NCBI RefSeq assembly: GCF_015356855.1
Contig: NZ_ARXR01000006.1
Coordinates: forward strand, 1 to 64,000
DNA length: 64,000 nt
Origin: Alloalcanivorax venustensis ISO4
Lineage (GTDB): Bacteria > Pseudomonadota > Gammaproteobacteria > Pseudomonadales > Alcanivoracaceae
Direction of reading: 5' to 3'
In this document: positions 16,636 through 27,100 of the stretch, piece by piece
How the letters are laid out: each line of letters opens with the position of its first letter
Position numbering within the stretch: the first letter of the stretch is position 1
Notes under the pieces: model-generated
The model's input: only the letters and a program-made list of their open reading frames with translations
Database searches by the model: none
What the model was told of the DNA's origin: nothing
Translations under genes and position numbers: made by a program

Positions 16636-18169
16636 CTTCGCGCATCAGCAAACCGGCCTGACTCTCCAGGGTCTCCGCACGCTCCGCGGCGGCGGCCACC
16701 AGGGTGACGTTCTGCTGGGTGACCCGGTCCATTTGCGACACCGCCAGGCCGATCTGCTCGATGCCCCGGGTCTGCTCGGCGGAGGCGCCGCTGATGCGCG
16801 CCATGATCGCCGATACCCGCTCCACCGCGGCGACGATCTCGGCCATGGTGTCGCCGGCCTGGGCGGCCTGCTCCGAGCCTCGCGCCACCTCGGCGCTGGA
16901 GTCGACGATCAGCGTGCGGATTTCCTTGGCCAGCCGGTCGCTGTTCTGCGCCAGCAGACGCACTTCCTCGGCCACCACGGCGAAGCCGCTGCCGTGCTCG
17001 CCGGCCCGCGCCGCCTCCACCGAGGCGTTCAGCGCCAGAATATTGGTCTGAAAGGCGATCCCTTCGATGGACCCGACAATCTGCTCAATGCGCTGGGAGC
17101 GCGTTTCGATCAGCCCCATGGTGTCCACCACCCGTGCCACCGCGTCGCCGCCGCGGGCCGCCACGCCGCCGGCATCGCCGGCCAGCCGGTGGGCCTGGTC
17201 AGCGTGCTCGTCGTTGTCTTTCACGGTGGCGGTGAGCTGTTCCATGCTGGCGGAGGTTTCCACCAGCGACGCGGACAGTTGTTCAAAGCGGGTGGAAAGA
17301 TCGGTGTTGCCCCGTGTAGTTTCCACCGCCGCGTCCTGAATCCGTTCGCTGCTGGTGCGCACCTGCCCGACGATGGCGGCCAGGCTGCCCTGCATGCGCG
17401 CCAGGCCGGCGTAGAGGCGCCCGATATCGTTGTTGCCGCGTGGCGGAATCGCCTCGGACAGGTCGCCGTCGGCGATGCGGTCCAGGTGCCCGATCACGTT
17501 GCGCAGGGGCCGGATCACGTTCACCGTGACCCCCCACAACACCGCCGCGACCATCAGCAGGGCGGCGAGCACCGCCGCCACCATGGCGGCGTCCAGCCGT
17601 TGCACGCGCCGGTCGAAACGCGACACCAGCGCATTGGCGGCGGCCCGTGAATCGGCCAGAAAAGCGTCCGCGGCGTTGATAAAATCCTGGCTCATGCCGT
17701 TGAGCCGCGAGCGCCCGGAGCGGTAGCCGGCGAAGTCGCCCTCACGGAGCAGCACCAGTTGCAGCCGCAGGCCCACGTCCGTGAGCCGGTCCATGGCGTC
17801 GGACAGCGGCACCACGGCCTGCATCGCCGCGCCTTCGCCGGTCATCGCCAGGAAGTTTTCAAAATGCCGCTGTGCCTGTTCGATGAACCCCGCCGCCTGA
17901 TCCAGCACCGGCCCGGGTTCATCAAAGGATGGCACCCGCACCAGCTCGGCGGCGCGGTCCATGGCCACCTGCGCCTGCAGCAGGTTGATATAGGTACGCT
18001 GCAAGGCGCCCGCCCGCTCCACATGGGTCTGATTCAACGTCTCGAACGATTGCCGGCTCTGGTGGCTGGTGTAAATGCTCAGCCCGCCGATCAGCAGAAT
18101 AATCACACTGAACGCCAGCAGCACCAGGCTCCAACTCGTCTTCACCGTCATGTTGTTAAGCCGATTCAT
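16607..18169 (-). CDS. Methyl-accepting chemotaxis protein
   Basis: 520-residue transmembrane chemoreceptor. Membrane helices lie at about 12-32 and 190-213, enclosing a periplasmic region of about 155 residues that looks like a four-helix bundle (Tar type), starting with SHQSRQSFETLNQTHVERAG. A HAMP domain follows (VIRPLRNVIGHLDRIADGDL), then a cytoplasmic signalling coiled coil whose hairpin tip is the conserved IAFQTNILALNASVEAARAG block. There is no C-terminal CheR-docking pentapeptide. It should couple to CheA/CheW elsewhere in the genome. Its ligand is unknown. The gene is convergent with and overlaps the DAHP synthase gene. Confidence 0.95.
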   Translation of the reverse strand: MNRLNNMTVKTSWSLVLLAFSVIILLIGGLSIYTSHQSRQSFETLNQTHVERAGALQRTYINLLQAQVAMDRAAELVRVPSFDEPGPVLDQAAGFIEQAQRHFENFLAMTGEGAAMQAVVPLSDAMDRLTDVGLRLQLVLLREGDFAGYRSGRSRLNGMSQDFINAADAFLADSRAAANALVSRFDRRVQRLDAAMVAAVLAALLMVAAVLWGVTVNVIRPLRNVIGHLDRIADGDLSEAIPPRGNNDIGRLYAGLARMQGSLAAIVGQVRTSSERIQDAAVETTRGNTDLSTRFEQLSASLVETSASMEQLTATVKDNDEHADQAHRLAGDAGGVAARGGDAVARVVDTMGLIETRSQRIEQIVGSIEGIAFQTNILALNASVEAARAGEHGSGFAVVAEEVRLLAQNSDRLAKEIRTLIVDSSAEVARGSEQAAQAGDTMAEIVAAVERVSAIMARISGASAEQTRGIEQIGLAVSQMDRVTQQNVTLVAAAAERAETLESQAGLLMREVREFRLTHQ

Positions 18170-18352
18170 TGGCTTTCCCCCAGCTCATGAACAATGGCTG
18201 GAAAGGCTAGCCGCAAACCATGAAGGAAAGACGACAAAGTGACTTTTTGTTGTTTTAAATCAATGTTTTAGCGCCGAAAACCAAACGCTGAAAATTGATA
18301 AAAAAGCGGAAAAAGATATCGGCCGGGGAACGGCTTTCTTTAGAAAAAAGAT

Positions 18353-18376
18353 AAAAAAAGGCGGCCGAAGCCGCCC
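18353..18376 (-). terminator. Rho-independent terminator of the beta-helix/cytochrome gene
   Basis: On the minus strand GGCGGC-TTCG-GCCGCC is followed by seven T. It lies about 28 bp past the stop codon of the gene starting at 21391. The remainder of 18170-18352 is AT-rich and holds the chemoreceptor promoter region without a clear gene. Confidence 0.85.
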
Positions 18377-18403
18377 TAGGGAGGAGAAAGTATGCCGGCG
18401 GGC

Positions 18404-21391
18404 TCAGTTGCAGCCGTCGGCGTTGTCGTAATCACCGTCCACCACGGTGTTGATCCACTGCCGCATCAGGGCGGTGGCGCCGTCGTGGGCGACGCTGCGC
18501 GCGATCGGCGGCATCATCCGTTGCGGGTCGTTTTCCGCCTCCATGCGGCAGGAGACGATGGAATCGTCGCTGCTGCCCGGCACCACCACGTGCTGGCGGC
18601 CGCAGGACCCGCCGCCGGTGGCGGTGGGCTTCTTGCAGATGCCGTAACCCGCGTCCACGGCGCGGAACACGTCCAGGTAATACCCGGTGTTGGACGCGGC
18701 GCCCTTGTCGTTGTGGCAATGCTGGCAGTTCACTTCCAGATAGGCGCGCAGGCGGTGCTCGATGTCCGCCGGTGAGTTGGCGGTGTCGCCGCCGTCGCCG
18801 GGCACGTTCCAGCGCGGCAGCCGCTCCACGTTGGTGGCCACGCCCTGCCCGTCCAGTTCCAGCTCCGGGGCGCCGGCCAGCAGGCCCTGATCGACCCAGT
18901 ACTGCAGCTGGTTAACGCGCGGGAAACCGGCCTGACCGGCGGTGCCCATGAAGCTGCTTTCCGGCTGGTAGGCGCGGTTCAGGTTGCGCGGCTTGGGGCC
19001 GATCGGCGCGCTGCCGGCGGGCCGGTCGTCGTTGCCGTGGCAGGTGATGCACTGGTTGGCGTTGGGCACCGAATAGCTGTCGGTGGACCCGGTGATCAAG
19101 GTGCCGGTATCGGCGTCGCGGAAGTGCCAGCTCGCCGCGCGGCTGCCGCCGCCGGGGGTCAGCACCGCCACCGGTTCACCCTGGTTGTTCTGCTCCCAGA
19201 TGTAGGGCAGCCCGGCCCAGAACGCCTTGCCGCTCTGGCTCACTCTCTTGATCAGCAGCCGGGTTTCCACCAGCGCTTCGCTGTTGTTGGCTTCGTCGGT
19301 GAAGGCGAAGGTCTTGGCGATCACCGTGCCCACCGGGAAGTCGATGGTGCCGTTCACGTTGTTGCCGCCCTGCCCGTCGCGGTAAACCGCCTGTTCGCCC
19401 GGGGGCACGAACAGCACCCGGTACTTGGTGGCGTGGTCGGAGAACAGTTTGCTGTTGAGCACGTAGGGCACGCCGCCTTCGTGGGGCAGGCTGCGCGGGT
19501 CGTCCGCTTCGGCGAACAGGTTGTACTGGGACAACAGCGGGCAATCCACCTCGAAGGCCGCGCGGTTGATCTCGCCCTCTTCCACTTCCGCCTCGCAGAG
19601 ATGCGCGATGTATTCCTCGGAGGCGGCCGGGTCGAAGTCGCCGCTGGGCTCGAACGGCGGAATCTCCACCCTCGGCAGGGACGGCAACACGCTGCCGAAA
19701 CGGGCCTGGCAGTCGTGGTCGGACAGGTTGGTGTCCGACGGGAAGTTGAGCAGGCCGCCGACGATATCCAGCAGGCCGCCGGGGGTGAGGATGGACAGGT
19801 CCTGGTCGACCAGGCCGATCACCAGTTCCAGGCCGTCGGTGCCGTGGAAATTCAGGTAGGGCGCGCTGTCGTCGGACAGTTCGTTGTCATGGATACAGGA
19901 ACCCCAGCGCGGCAGCTTGCGGTTGCCCTGGTCGTCGAACTTGTAGGCGTTGTAGTGGCAGGACGGGTTGGGATGCTGGTTGGTGTGCAGCGGCTTGCCG
20001 TGCTCATCCTGGGGTACCGGGTTGCCCTGGGCGTCCACCGGATAGGGGCAGTCCTCATCCAGCTCGTCACGCAGGCCGTCCCAGATGATGTGCGCGCCCT
20101 TACCCAGGTTGGCCAGGTTCTGCAGGCTGGAGAGAAACTGCGCCGGGTCGTTGATGGTGGGCAGGTTCTTCAGGCCGATCAAGGTCGGCAGCACGCTTTC
20201 GATTTCCCCGTTGAGGGTTTTCTCCAGATCCGGCGGCGGCAGGTCATAGCCGGAATTGCGCATCACGTTGTCGTGGATGTGCAGCCCTTCGGTGTAGGGG
20301 TCGAGTTTTTTGTCGGCGGTGCCGCCGGGGCCGTCAATCAGTTCATAGCTGATATAGAGCACCGCGGCGGTGCTGTGGTCCTCGAAAACGTTATCCACCA
20401 CTTCGATGTTGTCGTAACCCAGGGTGATAAAGCCGACGCCGCGCGGCACCACCGATACCAGACCGCTGTGGGCGAAGTTATAGGTGTTGTTGTTGCGGGC
20501 GGTGTTGTTGAGCATCACCGAGGTGTCGCCGTACTGGGTGATGTTTTCCAGATCGTAGATCAGGAAGCCGCCGGTGTTGCACTCCGCCAGGTTGGAATCG
20601 TATTCACCGCCCTGGACGTTTTCGATCTCGAAGCCCATGACGTTATACACCGCGCGGCTGTCGCGGATGATGGCGGTGTTGGTCTGGCCCACGTAGATGC
20701 CGGCGTCGGAGGCGCCCACCGATTCCGATTCCTCCACCAGAATGTTCTCGGACTCCACCGGGTAGATGCCGTAGCGGCCGCTGTCGGAGCTGGGCACGTA
20801 GTCCGGGGCCGGGTCGCCCTCGTTGAACGGCGGCGCGGTGCAGGCCACGTTCAGGCGCTGCGGGTAGTTGTCCTCGGTGATCGGGCCACCGCCACCGGAC
20901 CAGATCGCGCGCACGTTGCTCAGCGTGCCCCATTTGACGCCCTTGAGTTTGAAGGCGTCGCCGGGGGAGTCGAGGATGGTCAGATCACGCACGGTGATGC
21001 CGCGCACGTTGAGCGCTTCCAGGCCGGTGACGTTGGCGCTGTCGCGGAACGACAGCACGGTTTCGTCCTTGCCGCAGCCCTTGATCAGCACGTCCTCGGT
21101 GGCCTGGATCAGCAGGCCCTGGTCCAGATTGAAATAGCCGCAGGCGAATTCCAGGGTGTCCCGGGGGCGCAGCTGGATCATGGCGTTGACCATGTCCTCG
21201 GTGGCCCCTTCGCCGGGCTCAATGAGAAAAGTCCGGCCCTCGGTGAAGCGGTCCGGTTCTTCTTCCTCGGGCTGGTTGGGCGCCGGCGACGGCGTGGCGC
21301 CGCCGTCGCCGCCGGAGTCACCGCCGCAGCCGCTCAGTGTCAGCCCCAGCATCAACGTCAGTAGCGCTAACCAGGATGTGTTGCCGTTCAT
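18404..21391 (-). CDS. Lipoprotein: parallel beta-helix domain fused to a c-type-haem (HNE_0200-like) domain
   Basis: 995-residue secreted lipoprotein. The signal peptide ends in a lipobox (LTLSGCGG), followed by a Pro/Glu linker. Residues about 50-470 form right-handed beta-helix repeats (LEALNVRGITVRDLTILDSP, ENILVEESESVGASDAGIYV, AEC/NTGGFLIYDLENI). Residues about 590-995 resemble the HNE_0200 (TIGR03806) family and carry two CxxCH haem sites, CITCH and CQHCH, plus VPGSSDDSIVSCRM. As I recall, these two families are usually separate neighbouring genes (TIGR03805/TIGR03806) of unknown function; here they are one frame. ATG at 21389-21391 follows AGGGGAA. It lies 32 bp after the M19-like lipoprotein gene on the same strand. 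A periplasmic or surface electron-transfer role is only a guess. Confidence 0.85.
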   Translation of the reverse strand: MNGNTSWLALLTLMLGLTLSGCGGDSGGDGGATPSPAPNQPEEEEPDRFTEGRTFLIEPGEGATEDMVNAMIQLRPRDTLEFACGYFNLDQGLLIQATEDVLIKGCGKDETVLSFRDSANVTGLEALNVRGITVRDLTILDSPGDAFKLKGVKWGTLSNVRAIWSGGGGPITEDNYPQRLNVACTAPPFNEGDPAPDYVPSSDSGRYGIYPVESENILVEESESVGASDAGIYVGQTNTAIIRDSRAVYNVMGFEIENVQGGEYDSNLAECNTGGFLIYDLENITQYGDTSVMLNNTARNNNTYNFAHSGLVSVVPRGVGFITLGYDNIEVVDNVFEDHSTAAVLYISYELIDGPGGTADKKLDPYTEGLHIHDNVMRNSGYDLPPPDLEKTLNGEIESVLPTLIGLKNLPTINDPAQFLSSLQNLANLGKGAHIIWDGLRDELDEDCPYPVDAQGNPVPQDEHGKPLHTNQHPNPSCHYNAYKFDDQGNRKLPRWGSCIHDNELSDDSAPYLNFHGTDGLELVIGLVDQDLSILTPGGLLDIVGGLLNFPSDTNLSDHDCQARFGSVLPSLPRVEIPPFEPSGDFDPAASEEYIAHLCEAEVEEGEINRAAFEVDCPLLSQYNLFAEADDPRSLPHEGGVPYVLNSKLFSDHATKYRVLFVPPGEQAVYRDGQGGNNVNGTIDFPVGTVIAKTFAFTDEANNSEALVETRLLIKRVSQSGKAFWAGLPYIWEQNNQGEPVAVLTPGGGSRAASWHFRDADTGTLITGSTDSYSVPNANQCITCHGNDDRPAGSAPIGPKPRNLNRAYQPESSFMGTAGQAGFPRVNQLQYWVDQGLLAGAPELELDGQGVATNVERLPRWNVPGDGGDTANSPADIEHRLRAYLEVNCQHCHNDKGAASNTGYYLDVFRAVDAGYGICKKPTATGGGSCGRQHVVVPGSSDDSIVSCRMEAENDPQRMMPPIARSVAHDGATALMRQWINTVVDGDYDNADGCN

Positions 21392-21423
21392 GGTCGTTCC
21401 CCTGTTGGTGTTGGCCGCCCCGT

Positions 21424-23901
21424 TCATCGCGGGGCCTGCTCCAGTCTTTCCCACATGCGCAAATAGGCTTCCGCGGAGGTGAACAGCTGGTTCACCGCGT
21501 CTTCGATCTGCTCCCGGGGGCGGTCGCTGTTGGCGATCATGTCGGCGATCTGATCCGCATAGAGGCCGTAGTGCGCCACGCCCCTGCCCTCGTAGAGGCT
21601 GAATTCGTGGTCGCCGGTGCGCTGCACGTCGAAGCGCACACGGCCGTCCACGGATTGGAACGGATACAGGTCGTCGTGCTGGTCCTCGGTGCCCGGGTTG
21701 CTCGCCAGCTGCGCGATGCCGTTGACGTCCGAGGCGAAGCCGGCGCCGCCGAACGGCCCGACCTTGAGCGCCTCGTCACGGGGGCGCTGGCCGTCGCGGG
21801 TCAGTTCGTCCACCCAGGCGCTGCGCACGCTGCCGAACGAGGCCACCACGCCACCCTGGGAGGCCACACGGTCGCGCAGCGCTTCGGTGCCGCCCCAGGC
21901 GCCGTGGCTGTTGATCACCGGGTAACCGCGCCGCCCGGTCAGTTCGAGAATCTGTTCCGCCGCCTTGCGGCTGATGTGGTCGGTTTCGATCATCATGCGG
22001 CGCTTCATCAATTCCTCGATCAGGAAGAAGCCCAGGTCGGACAGGCCACGGCTGTTGCAAAGATGGTCGGTGCCCCGGCGCGGGTCGTATTCCGCCAATT
22101 GCTCCGGTGTGGCCGGGAAGCGGTCGCCGACGTAGTCGAGCTGGAACAGCAACTGGTCGATGAGGCCCAGCGGCGCCAGCGGGTCCGGCAGGGACGACGC
22201 CGGCGGCGCGTCGTCGCCGTGGTCGTGGGCGCAGGTTTCGAATTCGATGGTGTGGCCGGTTTCCAGAATGTTCCCCGCGTAGAGCACCGGACCGATGCCG
22301 ATGCCCGAAGACAAATCCGGCAAATGGCCGCCGAAGGCGTTGTCGAATTTGTGCACCGGGAACAGGCTGCGCACGTCCATGGCATAGAGACGGTCGAGCC
22401 GCTCGACGATCTGCTCGCGGGTGCATTCCGGCGCGCCCAGGAACTCGCCGCAATTGAGCACCTTGGAGGCCTCCACGCCGAGGATCACCGCCATCTTGCC
22501 CTCGCCTATCACGTCCCGGGCCTGGGCCGGATCGGTGACGATGCGGAACCAGCCCTCGCCGGGGCCGCCGTGCTGGGCGTCAATATAGTCCTGCATGGCG
22601 TGCATCTGCTCGGCCTGCATTTCGATCGCCGCCATGGTGTCGCAATCGTTCTGCTTCTGGGGGTTGAGCTGACACAGCACCTGGTTGTGCACCAGATGGT
22701 TGACCAGGATTTTCAGACCGGCGAGATGGGCCCGCTCGATCCAGCGGTAGTAACTCTGGTGATGCTGCAGCGAGTTGTGACGCGGCCAGAACTCATAGCC
22801 CGGCCAGCCTTCGGTGGCGTGGGGCCCGGGACTGCTGGTGACCTGCTCCACCAGACCGGTGAGTCCCTGGGGGCCATGATTGACGGCGCAGTCGTCCAGG
22901 GCATGATCGACACCGAAGGGATGGAAAGGGTCGCCGTAATTCACCCGGCCGCCGATGAACTCATAGGCGGAAATATGGCTGTGCGCGTCGACGAAGCCGA
23001 ACACGTCATCGTCGTCCAGCCCTTCCACGTTCTGGAAACGGGGCACCTCGCGCAGATAGTTGGCCGGGCCTTGCTCGGCCACGGTGGCGTTGAGCTCCGC
23101 TTCCGGATAGGCGTCACAACCCTGCGCGGGGAGCAGGTGGAAACGGTTGGCTTCGCTCTCCAGCGACGGTGAGGCCAGAGTCAGCGCGTCCTCGCCCACG
23201 GTGAGCAACAGCCCGGTGGCGTCGGAGGCCACCGTGAAGGTCTCGCCTTCGCTGCGGTTGAGATTCCACACCGCCAGATCACTGGCCTGGTCCACCTTGC
23301 CCAGCGTGGGCCGCGGGGTACGGTCGCCGAGGCGCGTGCCCGCCACCTCCAGGCTCTCGCCCAGTTCCCGCAGCACGCCCCCCAAGGGCGCCACCGGATC
23401 CAATACCAGGTTCAGGGTGTCGCCCAGGCCGGCGACCAGGTAGCTGACTTCCGCGATCAAGCGACCGCCGCCGTCGAGCAGCTCGCCGGCCGGGTCGGAG
23501 ATACCCAGCAGCTCCTTGTCGCCGGCCTGGCCGGGATCGCGGCGGTAATCGGACAGCAGCAGATAGGAACCCAGTGCCGTGGGCTTCATATAAAACGACG
23601 CCGCCCGACCGGGGTCCAGGGTCACACCGTAGCGCCCGTCCAAACCACTAAGGTAGCGCCCGTCGGCGTACAGGTGGTAGCAGCCATTGGCGAACTGAAA
23701 GCGGTTGAGGGCCTGGGGTTCGGGTTCCGGTTCGGGTTCGGTGGGCGGCTCCGGCTCCGGTTCCGGCTCGGAGGGCGCCGGCGGGTTATTCGCCTGTCGG
23801 TCGTCCGACGAGGACGAACCGCCCCCACAAGCGGTAAGGCCGAGAGCCAAAAGCAGCAGCAACCAATACGTCGACACCCGACGCACGCCTTTCACGGTCA
23901 T
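21424..23901 (-). CDS. Lipoprotein with M19/amidohydrolase-like metal-dependent hydrolase domain
   Basis: 825-residue lipoprotein. A signal peptide ends in LTACGGG, followed by a Glu-Pro repeat linker (EPEPEPPTEPEPEPEP). Residues about 60-270 are beta-rich. From about 295 on a TIM-barrel hydrolase is suggested by VDAHSHISAYEF (HxH metal motif), LKILVNHLVHNQVLC, MAVILGVEASKVLNC, MIETDHISRKAAEQIL and VINSHGAWGGTE, resembling membrane dipeptidase (M19) and related amidohydrolases. ATG at 23899-23901 follows AGGAAGG. The beta-helix/haem lipoprotein is directly downstream, so both are probably one operon. Substrate is unknown. Confidence 0.78.
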   Translation of the reverse strand: MTVKGVRRVSTYWLLLLLALGLTACGGGSSSSDDRQANNPPAPSEPEPEPEPPTEPEPEPEPQALNRFQFANGCYHLYADGRYLSGLDGRYGVTLDPGRAASFYMKPTALGSYLLLSDYRRDPGQAGDKELLGISDPAGELLDGGGRLIAEVSYLVAGLGDTLNLVLDPVAPLGGVLRELGESLEVAGTRLGDRTPRPTLGKVDQASDLAVWNLNRSEGETFTVASDATGLLLTVGEDALTLASPSLESEANRFHLLPAQGCDAYPEAELNATVAEQGPANYLREVPRFQNVEGLDDDDVFGFVDAHSHISAYEFIGGRVNYGDPFHPFGVDHALDDCAVNHGPQGLTGLVEQVTSSPGPHATEGWPGYEFWPRHNSLQHHQSYYRWIERAHLAGLKILVNHLVHNQVLCQLNPQKQNDCDTMAAIEMQAEQMHAMQDYIDAQHGGPGEGWFRIVTDPAQARDVIGEGKMAVILGVEASKVLNCGEFLGAPECTREQIVERLDRLYAMDVRSLFPVHKFDNAFGGHLPDLSSGIGIGPVLYAGNILETGHTIEFETCAHDHGDDAPPASSLPDPLAPLGLIDQLLFQLDYVGDRFPATPEQLAEYDPRRGTDHLCNSRGLSDLGFFLIEELMKRRMMIETDHISRKAAEQILELTGRRGYPVINSHGAWGGTEALRDRVASQGGVVASFGSVRSAWVDELTRDGQRPRDEALKVGPFGGAGFASDVNGIAQLASNPGTEDQHDDLYPFQSVDGRVRFDVQRTGDHEFSLYEGRGVAHYGLYADQIADMIANSDRPREQIEDAVNQLFTSAEAYLRMWERLEQAPR

Positions 23902-24142
23902 AGCACCTTCCTGTTCTTGTTTTATTGGTACGTTTGTACAACTTATTACCGTGAAACGTTGTGGCGTTATTGTGAACGATTGGTGAACGGGCCCGCGGCA
24001 CTCAAGTTTTCCGCCCTTCCGCCGAGAAATGCGTTGGATGGCGCCGTGTTGGCGGCTATGGCATATTCAAAAAAAGGCGATAGATAGTATGTATACGGCG
24101 CGCCGTATTACCGCGCCGCGCCATGCGGGGAGGGGGACCCTG

Positions 24143-27100
24143 ATGCAGGACAAGGGGATGTCAGAGACGGAGCGGGCCCGGCTGGAAAGCCTGGCCAGCT
24201 ACAATATTCTGGACAGCGCCCCGGAACACGAATACGACGACATCGTGCAGCGCGCGGCGGCGCTCTGCGAGTGCCCGATCTCCACCGTCACCCTGGTGGA
24301 CCGTCACCGCCAGTGGTTCAAGGCGTCCGTCGGGCTTGATATCCGGGAAACCGAACGCGACATCGCGCTCTGTGACCACACCATTCGCGGCACCGGCCCT
24401 CTGATCATCCCGGATACCCGGCTCGACCACCGCTTCGCCGATAACCCGGTGGTCACCGACCCCAACGGCATCCGCTTCTACGCCGGCGCCCCGTTGGTCG
24501 CCCCGGACGGTCAGGCCCTCGGCACACTCTGTGTCATGGATCACCGGCCCCGGCATCTGAGCGAGGCCGAGGCGAACTATCTGGCGCTGCTGGCAGACCA
24601 GGTGATGATGCATTTGGAGCTCCGCCGACAGAATCAGCGGCTACAGGACGCCGTCGACGAACGGAACCGCGCCCTCCATAAGGCCGAACGTCGCGCCGCT
24701 CATTTGGAGGAGTCGCAACGCATCGGCCGGATCGGCAGTTGGACCTTCCATCTGGATAGTCAGACTCTCAAGTGGTCGGAGCAGACCTTCCGCATCTTCG
24801 ACCTGTCCCCGAAAGACTTGGACGGCCGCTTCGAGCGTTTTCTGCAATGCGTGCACAACGACGACCGGCGCCGCCTGCTCGACTACCGCAAAGATGCCCT
24901 CGCCGGCCACACCCCTTTGGATATTCAGTACCGCATCAATTTACCCCAAGGTGGACAACGCCACTTGCATGAGCGTGGAGAATTGCATAAGGACAATCAC
25001 GGTCGGCCGATGTATCTGCAGGGCACGGTTCAGGACATTACTGAGCTCAAGACCTTTGAAATGCAACTGCAACACACCCAGCGACTCACCGGCATCGCCG
25101 GGAGGCTGGCTCGGGTCGGCGCCTGGAGCGTGGATGTGGCCTCCGGGCAGGTTTCCATGTCACCGGAAATTCTCGCTCTGCATGACCTTGGCAACGACAC
25201 ACGCATGGCCCTGGAGGATTCGCTCAGTTTCTATGCCCCGGAGGACCAACCCAAGGTACAGTCCCTGTTCGCCGCCTGCGTCAATCGGGGGCAGCCCTAC
25301 GACGAAGAACTAAGGGTCGTCACCGCCACCGGACAGCCATTCTGGGTACGCGCTCTGGGCGAACCCGTGTTTGATGAGGTGGGCAAAGTCGTCCGCGTCG
25401 ATGGCGCCTTCCAGGACATCAGCGAACAGCGCAATGCCGCCAATGCTTTACGCGAAGAAAAAATCCGCTTTGAGGCCGCCGCCCGCGCCACCGCCGATGC
25501 GATCTGGGACTGGAACACGTCCACTGACCGGTTGTGGTGGAGCGAAGGCATGGAAACCCTGTTCGGCTACAGTGCCGAAGACCTGGAACGGGACAGCCGT
25601 TCCTGGACCACGCGCATTCATCCGGACGACAAAAAGCGCGTGCTCACCGATATTGAAAGGGTCATTTACAGCCAGCAGCAGAAATGGGAAGCGGAGTACC
25701 GCTTCATACGCAAGAACGGCAGCGTGGCCTATGTGTCGGATCGCGGCTACGTAATCCGCGATGAAAACGGCGACGCCCTGCGTATGGTGGGCGGTATGAG
25801 CGATGTCACCGAGCGCCGCCACTTCCTCACCAATCTGGCCCGACAGGCCGCCCTGCTGGATAAATCCCGCGACGCCATCATGGTGCTCGATCTGGATCGC
25901 CGTATTACCTATTGGAACCAGGCCGCCGAGGGCATCTACGGCTGGCGCCAGAGCCAGGCCCTGGGACAGCGCATTGATGAGGTGCTCGGCGAGGACCCGG
26001 ATGTCCTGAAAGCCGCCACCCGGGAGCTGCTGCTCAGCGGCCAATGGGCCGGCCGCTTGGCCAGCCACGGCGTGAACGGCAAAACCGTGATCTCAGACGC
26101 GCGCTGGAGCCTGGTCGCCGACGACCACGGCCAGCCGGACGCCATCCTGGCCATCAACACCGACATCACCGAACATCTGGCGCTGGAGGAGCAGCTCCAG
26201 CAGTCGCAGCGGTTGGAAGCCATCGGTCAGCTGACCGGCGGCGTCGCCCATGATTTCAACAACCTGTTAACGGTGATTCTGGGTAATTCCGAGTTACTCG
26301 AAGAGCAACTGGAAGAGGCCTCGCCATTACGGGCTTCCGCGGGCTTGATCCGCGGCGCGGCGGAACGGGCGGCGGAGCTGACGCGCCGGCTGCTGGCTTT
26401 CGCCCGGCGCCAGCCACTGGCCCCGCAGATCGTCGACGTCAACGAACTGATTCACGGCCTTGCCCCCCTTCTTCGCCCCTCGCTGCACGAACATCTGGAG
26501 ATCGATATCGTGCCTTGCCCGACGCCCTGGCCGGCGTTCATTGATCCGGGGCAGCTGGAGTCGGCGATTCTCAATTTATGCCTCAACGCCCGCGACGCCA
26601 TGGACGGCGGAGGCTGCATCGTTCTTGAAACCGCCAACGTCAGCCTGGACCAGGATTACGCCAACCGCCATTCCGAAGTGGTTGCCGGCGACTACGTTCA
26701 GGTGGTGGTCTCGGATACCGGTGCCGGCATCCCGGAGACCACACTGAAACAGGTATTCGACCCCTTTTTCACCACCAAGCCCAAGGGCAAGGGTACCGGC
26801 CTGGGTTTGAGCATGGTATACGGTTTCGTTAAGCAGTCCCGCGGCCATATCAAGATTTACTCCGAGCCGGGTGAAGGCACCACGGTAAAACTCTACCTGC
26901 CCCGGGCGGACCGTGAGCGGCAGGAGCCGCTTCCACCAGCTTGCCCGGTGCGGTTCACCAACCGCCAGGAAACAGTACTTGTCGTGGAAGACGATGACGA
27001 GGTGCGCGACCAGGCCGCCCGACAACTGCGCGAGCTGGGCTATCGGGTGATCAGCGCCGCCAACGGCGATGACGCCCTGGAGCGGCTTTCCGAACAAGAA

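Noticed and set aside
19037-21364. Very long plus-strand frame opposite the beta-helix/haem gene
   Set aside because: High GC leaves antisense frames open. It has no ribosome site, and its sequence (repeated V, G, H, Q) is a shadow of the real gene.
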